A stretch of DNA of 64,000 nucleotides from Pseudoscleropodium purum (Eukaryota > Streptophyta > Bryopsida > Hypnales > Brachytheciaceae). The DNA is taken from contig OZ017801.1 of NCBI GenBank assembly GCA_963969395.1, positions 9,119,611-9,183,610 of the forward strand, given 5' to 3'. A program made the position numbers and the translations under genes. This document shows, in pieces, positions 11,481 through 25,448 of the stretch (positions are counted from its first letter, which is position 1; every line of letters starts with the position of its first letter). Under the pieces are notes generated by a model that was not told the origin of the DNA, made no database searches, and saw only the letters and a list, made by a program, of their open reading frames with translations.

Positions 11481-14400
11481 TACAAAAAGTTGCAAATGAA
11501 AGGACTCATTCAAAGGAGTGTTCAAATGAATAGCTTAATTATTCTTTTTGAAAAGAAGAATACATCTATTCATCCTCATAAAATAATTTTGAGACTAAAA
11601 ATAGCAAAGATGGTTTTAGAATTAATTCTTGACAAATTTAGTATCCACATGGTGAATTATGAATGTTTCAAGAGTTTATTGAGGGAATTAAATGAAATGA
11701 CTAAGGTACATTTAAAGATGTTGAAAAAATATACTATTTTGTTTATTCTCCAAAGTCTTGATTAGCCCCTAAAGTCTTGAGGCCTTTCATTGTCAAAAAA
11801 ATAGGCAAAAATAGCTACCATTTTTTGAGCAAATAGCAAAAAAAATTAATGGTATTTTTGTATATTTAACTACAAGATCTTGCAATAGACTAGTATGAAA
11901 ATGTATTAAAAAATTCAAACACTTTGACCACATAGATTGCAAGATAAATGTGTTTAAGTAAAGAAATTATGATTTTTGGTACTCTAATAAACTACTTTAT
12001 GAGACTTTGAATCCTCTTAACTTAAAAACTTCGTACTATAGATTTTGAATTATTTGAGTTCAATGTATAGGAATAAAAAATTTATAAAAATAAACTTGAT
12101 TTTCATTTTTTTTAAATTTATTAACTAGAAGTTATAGTAAAAAAGTTTGTGATAGAGGAAAAATCTAAATCTTTAATAGCTCTAATATAAACATGGTGAG
12201 ATTGTTTTAACAATCAAATTTAACACTACAAAAAAAATTTGTTTTGAAAAAATGAACCAAAAATGAATCCTACACAATATTTTTTAATAAAAATGTTATA
12301 TTTGTTTGTAAATCAAGATGCTCTATAACTTTTACATCACAAATCCAAATGAAATTAATTTATCAAAGCTTTCCATGCATGTAGAAAATAATACAATCTA
12401 TAAGAAATCAAATTTTAAAATTTTCATTTTAAAGTTTTTATAGATTTCTTTTTTTGACTGTGGAGTTGAAATTTGGGCTTATTGTAGTATAATTTTTTCT
12501 CCTAGATACCGATTGAAATTAAAATGGTATTTCCAAAAATCTAGTAAGTTTTTCTATCTCATGAAAAGTTTCAAAAAGTTTCACCAACAATAGAGCTCAT
12601 AGGAACCTACCTAAAATCCATTTTATCTACTATAGGGACAATGGGACTTTAAGGTTCAATTTGGTCACCTTATACTTTGTAATATTTGTATAAGTTCCAA
12701 ATTACTTTATGTAAAGGTGAGAAGATAAGAAATTCTTGAAAAATGAAGACCTTAAAGCTAAATTCTTTTTTGTCTATAATTTATAATGCCTAAAAAGTTG
12801 CAGATATGCATTAACTCTTAGAAGATGGAGGGTGTTTTCAAAGGGAAAAAGTCCCAAATTGCTAATTTTTTATGCCTTGTCTAAATTTATAAATTAAATA
12901 TTTTTTTTGAATCACAATTGTACAAAATCTTATTAAACAAGTAAGGCAATGTGTTGAAAAAATTTCAGCCCATTTAACAATGTAGATTGAAAGATTATAA
13001 TGTTTGAAGTGAGAATTTTTTTTTCATTCCTACAAAACAAGGTTAAGAGACTTCAAGCCCTCTTGGAGTAGAATTTTTGCTCTATAAAAAAGTGATGGAT
13101 CTCACCCTTCATAATTATATGATGCTAAATTCACTCATAAAAAAATTTCAAAAGCAAGTATGGAGTATAGCTTATTCTAAATCCCCCTACAATGCAAAGA
13201 GGTTAATAGTATTGGCAATATACAATTGGTCATTTTTTGATAATTTCTTAAAAAATGATGAAATTTTTTGTTTGGAATTCAAAAGCTAAAAATCTATAGA
13301 CAAACATTTGAAAGTATGTGTCAAACAAACACTTTATTCACGCCAGCCTTTTTTGAAGACTAGAGTTTTTATCTATCTATGTGGGAAAATTTTCAAGAAC
13401 TTTGAATTTATGGATTGCAATATGATAGGGCTTGAAGTTAAAAGAAAATTTTTTTACAAAATTGCCCCAACATAGCTGACAAAGTTATTGATTCCTCTTA
13501 GATTGTGATTTGAGAACTAAAATTTGTTTTCCATGGACAACAAGATGCCATGTTTTATTGGTTACATACATGCCAAATTTCAAAAGTAAATGAAGATTTA
13601 AGCAAGAGATGGTCAAATTGTCTAGGTTGTCCAAAAAGTTTAGGGCAATATGACTTTTGATGTAGGCATCCAATCAAAAAAATAACATTTCTACCAATGG
13701 GAGATATCATTTCATCTTATATCAAAATTTTGTATACATCTGACAGAAATTGATTTCACAAGAGACTACCTAGATTTTCAATTGTTCATTCTATAGATAA
13801 TTTACTTTGGGGGTTTAACTTCTCTTGGAGTGAAAAGTGCTTTAAATTTAAATTCTCATGGTTTTCCAACTTTTCTATATTTTTTAATCTTTTAGCTAAC
13901 TTTGAAGCGGTTCATTTTCATTGTCAAATGTTTATATTTTAATTCTTTTGTACCTTTTCAAAATATTTTGGAATGCACTTCCATTTGTAAAAATTTCAAG
14001 TCCTAATTATAAACTAGTAAAAGGTTAAAATTTATTTGGAAGAGCCAGGGTGGGTTTGATTGGAAATGCCTTTAGTACAACTTGGTGGTGTATTAGTTGG
14101 TAGCATATCTTCAATTAGTTTACATTGGGATTACAAACTCTACTTTTTAAAGGTCAATTTTTCCTCTCATAGTCTTAGATTTTTTGTAGAAGATTTTAGA
14201 GCTTCAAATGAATAATCACCAATAGCCCACACAAAGTAATAATTTGTCCAAAGAGTCTTGTAACTTTAAATACAACTATGCTTTGGTCTACTAATAAAAT
14301 GAAGTTGATTTTTCACATTATTTTGATTTGAAATTGACCTAAATGCTAGATCTTGTGATTTCTATTATTCAAAATTCACCACAAAACTTATGACAAGGGA

Positions 14401-14920
14401 ACCAAGTGAACATGTGATAGACAAAAGATCCATTACAAACATCTAGAGAATGACCTATTAAAGTCTTACATCACCCCATAACAAAAAAATTTCAAAAAAT
14501 GATATTCATGCTATATTAGGTTGAGCTACAATCAATGTCTTGGATGATGGTGACGGAATGATTAGTGACTACAATAGGCACTTCTACCACTTGAGTGTAA
14601 ACTCATCATAGAAAGTGATTTTTTAGGTCTTCATGTTGTGGCCAATTTAGGAGATACTTTGTGATTGCTTAGGTGAGTAAGATGACCATTATAGATACTT
14701 TTTTTTTTGTTGACTTTGAGATATTCTACAATAAAGACTCTTTTGAATCAATTGGACAATACACTTAAAAGATTCTTAACAAATTCATATAGTTTATAAA
14801 AAAAATTCAATTACTCTTCCCATTTTTCACAATTGACTTTATATAGAAATTAGGAAAAAAATTCAACAATGCCAATAGGGCAAACCAATTGTTTTGCATG
14901 TTATAGACTATTTTACCTTA
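11481..14920. other. AT-rich repeat-derived DNA, no gene
   Basis: The stretch is very AT-rich with scattered weak similarity to family A, for example ttagcccctaaagtc near 11763. Open frames of 60-90 codons (such as 11490-11765 and 13077-13289) have biased AT-driven composition and no recognisable domain. No RNA gene is seen. Confidence 0.5.
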
Positions 14921-16051
14921 GAGCATCTACAGTGCATGACCCAAAACATGAACAATATTGGAATTTTGAAGTGGAAGGCTATGGACCTCATTTTGTTTTG
15001 GTGACTTTATTAAAAATTTGCCCCAATGCAAAGGTGACAATCCTAACCTCAAATGGACCTTTACATTTTTAAAAGAAAAAGAGGAAAAGATTCTATAGTA
15101 ATTGAAGATTTTTTATGCAATGAAAGGAAGCTTCATTATATTAGTATACATAATGGATGCTTGAAAACACATGACAATTACAATTTTTCTTCTTGTAAGT
15201 CAAAATTTGGGCCATTTATATTTTGCCAACTTGTCAAGTTTGAAAAGGAAAATGGTGGGTCTATGAATAAAGAGAGACCAATTTGGAGAAGTTTTTTTTT
15301 GGAGTTGCCCCTTCATTATACCTTTATAGTCCTAAAAGCCAATTTCACTTTTTCATTGAGGGAGCCCTTGCCATGATCAATGCAAAGTCTACCCTCCAAA
15401 ATGTCCCCCACCGTAGACATAGAAGCTCTAAAAACCAACTTGTAGCCCCTCCCCACATAAGCATTCAACCTTCCATCACTCAACCTTCCATCATGACAGG
15501 CTTGTAAGGTAACTATACCTAAAATTGACCAAATAAGCAATTGAGTATGGTTCTCATTGTTATATTGAATATTTTTGGTGGGGTCCTCTTGGTAGTTCAA
15601 ATGGTATTTTAGATTCTCTTAGAATGCATTTTTTAGACACCATATGAATAAATTATGAATATTCAAAGAGTTGAAAATAAGTGTTTTTAAAATTAATCTT
15701 ATACCCTCATAATTAGTGGGAGTACATTCTAAGCAAGAATTTATAGGGGTCAATTTTAGAAAGGGGTTGAAATTGGGTGTAGTTACCATACATCTCTTCT
15801 CCAAACTTAGATACTACTTGTTCTCTTTTGACAATGTTTTTATATAACTTTTTGAAAAACTTGACAATTATAGCAATTCCCACCAATGAGAATGTAAAGC
15901 TTGACAATTATAGCAACTTACACCAGTAGAAATATGGAGAGAGAAAGGGTTGGGAACAAACATACTTCATTGGTGGAGCCCCAAAAGAGAGTTGAGCCTG
16001 CAAAAAAGCCATTTGGGAAGACACTTTCCGAGTGAAAGAATGGAGATGCTC
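14921..16051. mobile_element. Non-autonomous DNA element with GAGCATC termini, TTA target duplication
   Basis: The left end reads GAGCATCTACAGTGC and the right end, reverse-complemented, reads GAGCATCTCCATTC, about 11 matching terminal bases. Both ends are flanked by TTA (14918-14920 and 16052-16054). GAGCATCTCCA-type termini with a three-base TWA duplication are what plant PIF/Harbinger-type MITEs show; that class is inference. The interior has no transposase. It contains a short direct duplication (cttgacaattatagcaa near 15859 and 15900) and a stretch (about 15520-15750) that recurs in intron 2 of the GDSL gene. Confidence 0.55.
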
Positions 16052-16933
16052 TTAAGTTAAATTAAGCTTACCACTGTATTGAGTTTTGGTTCAAACAATG
16101 CCTCCATTAAAATTTCCAGTTCTGACAATGAATTCCCCCAAATGAAGTCCGCCTCCCTTTCGTGATTTGATACTAATGACAGTACCATCACTGGCATCCA
16201 AATTGTCAGTTCCCCAATACCCGAACCCTTCCACAACCGGCTGATTCAGTGCATACCCGGATTCCAATTACCCGGGAGAAATTGGATGAGGCCAACCGGG
16301 TACCACCAGGACCCGGCAGCAAGGGACAACAAGGGAAAGCCCCTTCCCCCCCCTGCCGGTAATAATAACTTAAGAACAACAACAACGTTGAAGAAGCTCG
16401 CACTTCCTCCCTTTTCCTCTTCCTCCAACGTCATCGCCATTGCCATTGCCATCGTTATTCTGTGCTCCAATCCGCCATTGACACAGCCATAGCCAAGCAC
16501 TCCCCTTCCAACTCTTCCGCTGGAAACGTACCTCGTCACAATTCGCACCATTCCTCACGCAATTCCGTTCCGAATCCACTCTCAGGCATCACAACATTGG
16601 CCTTCCACAATCTCCCCTCGCGTCGTCCAGCGCCTACCTCGGAAGCCTCGTCGGGACTCGAAAGATGCCTGGCACGATTTCTGCATCGTCGCCAAATCAC
16701 TGATCGCGCGTTGAAAGAACCTCGGGAGGAGAATTTGTTGGCGTTGGTGGAGCAATTGGTGGATCGCCTGGGGGCAGAGGTCTTTTAGGTTTTGGAGGGA
16801 CTTTGTAGTAGCAGCTGACCAGTCTAGGGATTGGGGCATACATGACTGGGAGGTGAGAGAGCAGGAGAAAGCATTGTGGGAGAGGAGACGGAGGAAGGTT
16901 GGTTATCCGGAAGATCAATTGAATGGGATTTGA
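16052..16933. promoter_or_regulatory. GC-richer upstream region of the UBP26-type gene
   Basis: GC rises from about 16130 to 16930 and then passes into the UBP26 start. A small (gccatt)n tract lies near 16436-16455. Open frames on both strands (such as 16462-16788 plus) have no recognisable domain and are most likely promoter and 5' UTR sequence. No TATA box was identified with confidence. Confidence 0.4.
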
Positions 16934-19900
16934 ATGGGTCGTGTAGACATGAGTCGATTGGTTCGAAGCCGGAAGAATACGACCACGAACCAGCATGCCG
17001 CCATACAGGGGTATGCAATCAATGCACTCGGGAAATTCTCCTGCCTCGGGATTTCTTCTTTTCTTTTTTCCGGTCTGTTGTTTTTGATTAATTGTTGGCG
17101 TTTAAACGGTTGGATTAGGGGATCATTGCGATGGAGGATTATTTCTTAGATTTTTGGTTTGAAGCTGGATTTTACTTTACTAAATGATCATTCTCTTTTG
17201 CAAAATCCAGCCAAACTGGGGTTTCCTGTAGTAACGACTGGTTATGATCAACGGACTTGTAGTTGCGGCGGTGTGATCATTTTCGCCGTGGGATTGGTCG
17301 TCTTTTTCGAATTGCAATAAGGACATGTGGAATTGACGAAGGAGCTGGAAGTCTCCGGAGAGCAACTTAGGGTTCTGTCATTCGCTCCGTGGGGTGTGAG
17401 GGTTACAATCAAGAGCCCCCATTTGAGCTGATTTCGAGCGTTTCGTTTCACCTGTCTTGTATTTTTTATTTTCGATGCGATCATCAGTGAAATCAAACAT
17501 TGGTAGATAGACGGGAGCAGAAGCGAACTCTCGAATTAGGTCGACCTGGTGTTTTCACAGGGACGAGTGCTTCTTAGATTACTCCGTCTCCTGAAATGTA
17601 CACTCTGGGTACGTTCGCTCCTGAGCAGCACTCTTCCTTCTGAGATGAGAACTCAGGGATTTGGGGGTTTCGTTTGTCGTCGTTGAATTTATTGTTGATA
17701 TCGTTTTTGGAAATGGATTGTGTAGACGAATACATGCCAGTCACAACATCACGAAAGATGATGTGGTGCAGCTTTACCACATCAACAAGACTCTGTGTCA
17801 GGGATGTCGGGCCAATTCCAAGGACAACCCCAACTGCTTTTGTTGCCTTGTTCCGCCACCGAATGGTGTCCGAAAGCAAGGATTGTGGCAAAAGGTGGCC
17901 GACACCGTCACGGAGCTTGGACCTGACCCGGGCGAGGCATTGCGGTTATCTCAAGATTCCCCTTCGGGGCTTACCAACCTTGGAGCCACATGCTATGTGA
18001 ATAGCGTTCTGCAATGCCTTTATATGACCAGGTATTCCTTGAATTATCAGTCTTGGTTTTCAATCTTATGTTTTGTTTTCGTATGAATGATTATGTTCTT
18101 GGTATGAAGGTAGAGGATACTATTTGCGTCATTTTTAAGCATTGTAAGAGTGCGTTTGGGGGGAGATCAGTGTAGAACTGTTAATGATCATTTTGCATAC
18201 AAGAGCCGAATCCGTTTATATCGAATTCATATCATTGTTTTTGAATTTTTCATGCAATTCCAAACTTGCAAATCACTATAAAAGATAGTAGACGACCCTA
18301 TTTCCAGTTTCATAGATATTTAGCAAGTTGGGTTTACTCCAAGACCAACCGAGTGTATGAAGAGATGAGCTGCTATTGGTAATTGGGCTGGTATATGAGA
18401 CGGGGTCACGGTTTTAGTATCCTCTACCTCATCGTTTTTGAAACCTTTCTGCAATGGTGCTTTGGCGAAAATGTGAGCTGATGTTATTATGTTGTGAACA
18501 GAGCATTTAGGACAGGTGTTTTTGCAGCAGAGATGGAATTGGTGAGATCTCATCCAGTGCTTTACCAGCTTGGCTTGCTGTTTGCCCAGCTCCATTCTGG
18601 GAAGAGGATTGCAGTGGACTCTGCTCCATTTGCAAGCACTCTCGAGCTTGATAATGCCGTCCAGCAGGATGGTCAAGAGTTCATGAAGCTATTGCTCTCT
18701 CTGCTGGAGAGGGTGCTTGGGATGTCACAGAATAAGCGGGCTCGGAATGTTGTGCAAAATGTTTTTCGAGGAACTTATTCATATGTGATCAGGTGAGCGT
18801 CTCATCCAGGCTGCGAAAATGTCGTGTCATTCTAATGGTAGATAGACACTACATCATATTTAGATAGACACGATTGGCCCTGATTGAAACGCTGGTACGA
18901 AGTCTTTCTTGAGAGATTTTGAATGGGCGCTGGGTTAGATCACATATATGTCCGTCCCTGATATTGAAATTTGAGGACCTGGAAAGGAGAAACCTATTAT
19001 ATTTTCTCGAAGTGCAACTTACCATGGTTTTAATGGTTTGTATTGATTCTACACCCTTGTTGTGGGGGATCATTTTGATTGATTGAAGTGCGCCACAGTA
19101 ACTCTGAGGGTTGGTTCCGGGTGTTTTACATGAAGGTGTTCCAAGTGCGGACAAGAGTCGGATCTTTCCAAGCAGGCGGTGGATTTCTATGAGCTGGAAC
19201 TGAACGTCAAAGGCTTCACCAGCTTGGACGAGAGTCTGAATGATTATCTAAGCGAGGAAATATTGCAGGGTGACAATCAATGGATGTGTGAGAGCTGTCA
19301 AATGCGTGTAGATGCTACTCATTGTACTAAGCTGCGCTCATTGCCACCTGTATTGAATTTTCAGCTGAAGCGTTTCGTTTTCAACATGAAGGTAAGAAGG
19401 TGACATGTTTTGTTTGTACTTCCTTTTTGACTAACAGTGTTCTGGGGATTTGGACCTTCAATTAGATACATGAAAGTATGTTTGGACATCATTCATTGGT
19501 TTGTCTAGTACAGTTATCAAATATCACCGTTGCAGTCAGATGTCGTAAATTCATAATGATCATGCTGTTTGCAGACGTCGACGAAGAAGAAGGTGACTTC
19601 TAAGTTTAGCTTTCCGAGGACGATTGATATGGGTCCTCGCCTAAGTTCATATGGCGAGAATGAAAGCAGTGCGGTCTATGACTTGTCTGCCATACTCGTT
19701 CACAAAGGAAGCATGGCCAATAGTGGGCATTATGTTGCACATATCAAAGATGACCGCACTGGAGAATGGTGGCAGTTTGACGACGAACAAGTAACTAGCC
19801 TTGGATTTCATCCTCTTGGAGAAGTCATGTCTCAAGCCACACCTTCTAAAGATGTTACACAGGAAGGTCCGCACTTCCTGCAAATCCCTTTGTTATTCAT

Positions 19901-22900
19901 TTATTCTCTTAATTCTCTCACGCCTTAATTCTCATTGTTCTGGATGCTGACTAGGAAGGGGAGGGTCCACATCTTGAAGTTTGAGGCTGCTAATGTGTTG
20001 CAGACTGCGCTGCTCAAAATGTACGCAGATGTTGGTGCCAAGGATCAACCCCTGCAGGTGGGCTTGGGCGAAGCATCATCGAGTTCAGCGGATCCTTCGT
20101 CTAGGCCACAGTCGGAATCTGAGATGTTGACTTCAGCAGATGCTTATATGTTGATGTACATCAGCAGAGCCGAAGTTGAGAATGGCAAGCCAGGATTTCT
20201 TGCTATTGAGGACCCTGTGCCAATGGAGGTTGAGAGGGAGCGAAGGATTGATGACAGTGCTGGTCTACCTGAGCAGCTTCGTTTGGAAATTGAGCAGATG
20301 AACAACGACTTTGAAGCCATGTGTTGGGAATACACACGTCGACGCGAGGAAGAGCTGACAAGGATTGCAGAGCGTAAGGAAGAAGTGCGGTGTATCTTGG
20401 CTCAAGCGCCTGCTAAATCACTTGAAGAACCCTTCGTCTGGATGTCAACAGAGTGGCTGCGATTATGGGCCGACAGTTTGACACCTCCGTGAGCTTTCAC
20501 CAGAAACTTTTGCAATTTCTCTTTCCAATTTTGAAGCTTAGAGTTGAGGGGTTCAAGCAATGTTTGCAAGGATGATGTAGATCTTTTCGTGTAGAGATTG
20601 TTCAACGATTGTGCAGTACATCAATTATACTATTTCTCCAGGTGTCTGGAATCATTTCCTATTCTTAGGATTTGCACAATGAGAGTCTGACTTTGGAGAA
20701 TCTGCAATGCAGGACTCCTATTGATAACACGCCTTTGCTCTGTCTACATCAGAAAGTGACCCCTAAAAGTTTGCCAATAATGAAACGCGTTTCTGCGAAG
20801 GCTTGGAAGCAGCTGGAAGCTCTGGTGAGTACTTTTTTTCGATCACCATCTAGAAATTTATTTGTGCATTCCAAATACTAGCATTCAATTTGCAGTGCTC
20901 ATTTTAGATCGTTCCATCTGAATAAGCTTTTATCCTTAGTCGGATTGTTAGATCACCTGTTTGTAGGTCTTATAAATTCTTAAGAACTTTTTGGTGTGTT
21001 TTGCATGTTGTCTCTTTTGCTTTGTACAAGATGGTATCTTATGCCGAACTTCTCTCGTAGACATTTCTCTGGTTAACTGAATATTTGTGTTTGCGACGAG
21101 CGCAGTACAAAGGAGGGCCAGCGATATCTGGAGACGACTATTGCTCTGAATGTATTTTTGAGGATGCCAGAGCAGCTGCTTCTGCAGATACTTATCGTGA
21201 TCAAAGAATGTACATGCGGGAGGTCATAGAAGATGTTTTAAATGGTCGCGGCCTTGAGGACAAGACATACTTTGTGTCTAGAACTTGGTTTGTTTCAAGC
21301 TTTCCCTTTTGATATGCATTTTTTATGTTGCAACTGAGACATAATTTGTATAGTCATATCTGGCTTCGCAGTGTTAGGAATCTTTCACTTTGTTGTTGAT
21401 CTTCTGTTTGATTGAGCCAGGTTGCAACAATGGGTACGGCGGAAAGTTGCAGATGCTCCTTCAGATGCTGATGCAGGACCAACAGCTGCGTTGCGGTGTC
21501 CTCATGGAGGACTGTTGCCGGAACAAGCCGTGGCAGGAGCAAGAAGGCAGCGAGTGCCACAAATTGTTTGGGAATATCTTGTGCATAATGCAGAACGGGT
21601 TGAAAATTCGAAGGGTCTGGGGCATCAAGCCTTCTCAGGGGATCAAGTTACTTGCTCTCAATGTGAATTAGAAATAAACAAGGCGGCTACCAAAAAGGAG
21701 GGTTTGAGGTACTTGTTTATCCTGAAGTAGTGTTGTGTTTTAGGATGCCAGAAAGGATAGCGATTTTTTAATATATGGGTATAATTATGTTGTCCCCAAT
21801 CCAAATGATTTTCTACGGCCTAGTGGAGTTCCTTAACTGCGTACAAGTTGCTTATATGAGTGTTACCTTTCAGGGCTACCAAATTTGAACAGCGAGCGAA
21901 ACATGAAGCACTTTATGGTGGCAAATTGACGGTGATTTATCCCGGTTGTATATATTATTTGGTGCCTACGGTTTGGCTCGCTAAGTGGCGTGCTTACCTC
22001 GGTGCGGCTGGCAAGAACGTATTTGCAGTTGATGAACCAGTTGGGCTTGAAGGTTTCATTCTTTCTCTTCTTTGTCAGAAGGTAAGTGCCTTTTCGTGAT
22101 GTGAGACCTTGTTGCAATGAAAAGTCGGTAGTGTCATTAGGTGCTATTCTTGTCAATTTTTGATGGCTGTCATAATTAGCTTTGGAAGCTTTAAGAAGGC
22201 ATCCGATCAACTAGATCTGAAATGTGGACAAGTTCTTTGCGAAGATGCACCTTACGTAAGGCTAGATTTAGATCGAGTCCTACTTGACAGCAAGATACGT
22301 TTAAAGTGAGGAAGCTTTTACCTTGTTATTTTAGACTTGGGTGTGAAGAATATTTACAATTTATCACTGAAGGAAGAATCATTACTTTGATTCATAATAT
22401 GTAGACTCCATGCTCTTCCGCAACTTATGTATAGAAGTTATGGTCTTGATGTACATTTCTGTTTTTGTTTGACCAGCATGAAGGAATGCTGTTTATGCCT
22501 CCTTCCCTATCAAGAGGACGACGTGGTGAGATTGTTCAACAGATAAGCAGTGTAAGTTTTTTCTGACCTTGTACTCTTGTTATAGTTTTTGCATTTTTTT
22601 GGTAAGGGTTATTTACCTTGATAATATTCTCCTTAGCAAAGTCTAAAGGTACTATTCAATTTGGCCTGCAGGATGATGTTTTTACAGTTATACCCGAAGA
22701 TGACTGGCACAACTTATGCCAACAGTGGGACATGAATCCAGCCAAAGGCATTCGTGCTGAAGTTGAGCCAGGCAACCTCGGTACAGATATCGGCAAGGGA
22801 AATAATACCTTTGAAGGAGAAGGGATAGCACCCCATTTTGAGGAAACAAATCTGGTAGACGCTTGCAATGGAAGAAAGCCAGAAATAATTCATATTTCAG

Positions 22901-25448
22901 ATGATGATAACAGAACCGAGAATGCTCCTATCTTGCGGACTACACCTGGTGTAAGTTCTCTATTGGAGCCTTTCCTTCAGTCATGATCTTAGGAGCGCAT
23001 TCACATGATATGTGTTCTGTATTCGTTTGTATCCATTCTATTTAAGTGATGGGCTGTCCTGAAACATGGGTGGTCTTTAATTTGTGAGGATTGTTTATTC
23101 TCAAACATGTAAGGATGTTGAGATGGGTGTAGTTAGGCAGAGGTTTAAGAAAGACCTCGCTTTGTGGAATTATATTATTGATGCTTGAAACTTGGTAGTT
23201 TATACAGGTTTTCCAGTTGCTCAGGATACTTGCCTCTCTGGGTATTTTCTCTGTGGATTTGTGACTTTGCTAGAGAATTCACTGAATCTCAAATGTTGAC
23301 GTGGTCTGCAGGTATGTAGAGAATGTATAGAAGAGCGGGAGACTAATGAATTTCTTACTAAGCTAAACTACACAAACCGAGAAATTTCAGTGACCTTGGT
23401 GAGGGGCAAGGAACCCCCACCTTCGCTGCTTGTAACCTCCTCTGGAACCGAGGCTGAGCGGCGCACGTCAAAGCGAGCAAGGCGAGCATCGGCTACTTCT
23501 GGCGGTCGCATTCAGTTAAATGTTTCTGGGGATACAACTATTTTTCAGTTGAAGCTGCAAATATGGGAAGCCCTTGAGGTAAGATTCTTCTCATTTGCAT
23601 TCTTATAGTCGTAAACTGTCAATCTGCAAAGAGCGTATTAGGCCTGCTGGATATTTTCAAACTGAATGTATGATTTGGGGTAGCTTTTGGTATTGCTTGC
23701 TATTGTTTCATATCCCCGAAGGACCAAAGATTTATGTGTCGAAATTGATCAACCAGATCGATCGTATTATGACAATTAAAATTCAAAGAAAGTGAAATTG
23801 TATATCATCAGAATTAGTGAAGGACGTTCCATGTCTTGGTTTAAAAGTAACGAAAACTGGGCAATAGAAGTCTTAGTATGCCTTACTCAAAACGGGTAGA
23901 AAAGCACGAGGCCCAATTTGGGCCTCTTAGTCCTCTGGGGGATCGTACTCAAGTCAGGTACTCGAGTTATTTCTTAGGCCACGAAAGTAATCTGAGTTTC
24001 TCTTTAAGCTATAGGATTCAAGTTGCTAACATTTTAGCTGCTTCCATGCAATATTTGCACACCTGGGCGTGTAGATTGTGAAGGAAAATCAAAAGTTGCA
24101 TCTTGGCAAGGATGAGCTGCTCGATGAAAATATTACTTTAGCCGAATTGAATATACTACCAGGCGCCAATTTATGGGTTATGGATACTGGGCAACATGAG
24201 AACCGTGATATTACAGGTATGAGATTCTCGTATCTCGTTATGATGTCTTCTATTTGGGGACTGCATTTTTCTCACCCATGTTTTTCCCTGTTGAAAGTAC
24301 GGAGTAGTTTGATAGCTAGTGTATTTCAGTTTATGTGTTCCTATGTAGTCATATGTGCGTCTGCGTGTGCAGAGGAATTACCAACTGAGAGGACTGGACG
24401 TGTGGAAACGGAAGAAGGGTTCCGGGGAACAAGGCTGCTTATGGGGGGTCTTCCAAGCCTAGTGGAGTCATTGAGTGCTCATGCAGTCCAGAGTGGATTT
24501 GTTCCTCCTCTTTCAGCCTTCAGCAATGGTTCTGCTGCAGTAGTCAATGTGCCAACCGCTGAGAATCAGAATGCAGAAGCCAGAGACTTTAGGGAGGTAT
24601 CAAATGAACCGATGGTGACCGAGCTCTCTGTGCCAGAGCAACAACAAAGAGTTTTTGAGCGCATTTCTGCTGAAGGCAGTGCAGATAGTCAGCCTGGTGC
24701 TGCTGGACCTGATCGATCAATGGTTGACGATGTATCAAGTGGTGATATTATGCATGAAAGCGATATGGAAATTTCTGAACAGGACGCAGGTAAGATTTCC
24801 AGCGGTAGAAGTTAACAGCCCAACAGTTGCAACGGACTTGCATAAGCCTTTGCCTTTGTGATAAGGTTAAGTTTTGAATACTATGAAGGGTGCATTACAG
24901 ACCATCATATACTGGCCAAAACTGTGTTATACACACAAGGTCATTTCGAGATAATGCACACGGATGTATAAAATACCAGTTCAATGAACCTATAGTAGTT
25001 CTGGCGCTCTTGAATGAGAGCAATTTTTCCATATGCAGGCAACTCTAACTGTGTTGGCTGCTGGTCCCATTCACCTGGAGATTGGGGAAGTGTTGTTGCC
25101 AATGCTACGGAGGTTCAGTTCTTACTCGGCAGTAGTTTACCCAAAGTCATAGCTCCACCTGAAGGCTTTAGGAATCTGGAGAGCGCTGTAGCTGCTGCAT
25201 CCACCGTGCTTGTTGTTGAGGAAGAAGGCGGCCTTGTGTTGAATGAACGCGGTAGTAGTCGCGAAGTGGAGATGGAAGTAGAGAATTTGGTGGATTTCAA
25301 GGCTGCTAACTTTGATAGCTTATCTCAAGGAAGGTATGATATGGAAGGAGTATCAGATGGTCGTAAAGGAGAGCTGCGGACTAAGGAACGATCTGATAGC
25401 ACCAACTTCCAATCTGGATCTCATCAGCGACCCATAGCTCTCAATTGA
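16934..25448 (+). CDS. UBP26: UBP26-type ubiquitin-specific protease (USP, DUSP and ubiquitin-like domains)
   Basis: Sixteen predicted exons: 16934-17010, 17726-18031, 18502-18792, 19136-19391, 19575-19853, 20004-20488, 20713-20824, 21106-21287, 21421-21708, 21874-22081, 22477-22551, 22672-22950, 23312-23578, 24075-24216, 24373-24789 and 25039-25448. They give about 1357 residues. Seen in order: an N-terminal Cys-rich stretch (CQGC, NPNCFCC); the catalytic Cys box [17 protein letters not shown] with Cys near residue 115; QQDGQEF; the CSKCG and CESC zinc pairs; the His box [14 protein letters not shown]; several DUSP-like modules ([35 protein letters not shown]); and a C-terminal ubiquitin-like region ([25 protein letters not shown]). 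In Arabidopsis, UBP26 removes ubiquitin from histone H2B. The start could instead be the next Met (16949, MSRL), which matches the family better. The exon 5/6 junction is uncertain: donor 19853 or 19866, acceptor 20004. The protein continues about 275 residues past the EEGFRGT motif, where Arabidopsis UBP26 nearly ends. Confidence 0.92.

Noticed and set aside
16462..16788. 108-codon plus-strand frame upstream of UBP26
   Set aside because: GC-rich promoter or leader DNA is open in several frames on both strands; no domain and no splice link to UBP26 exon 1.
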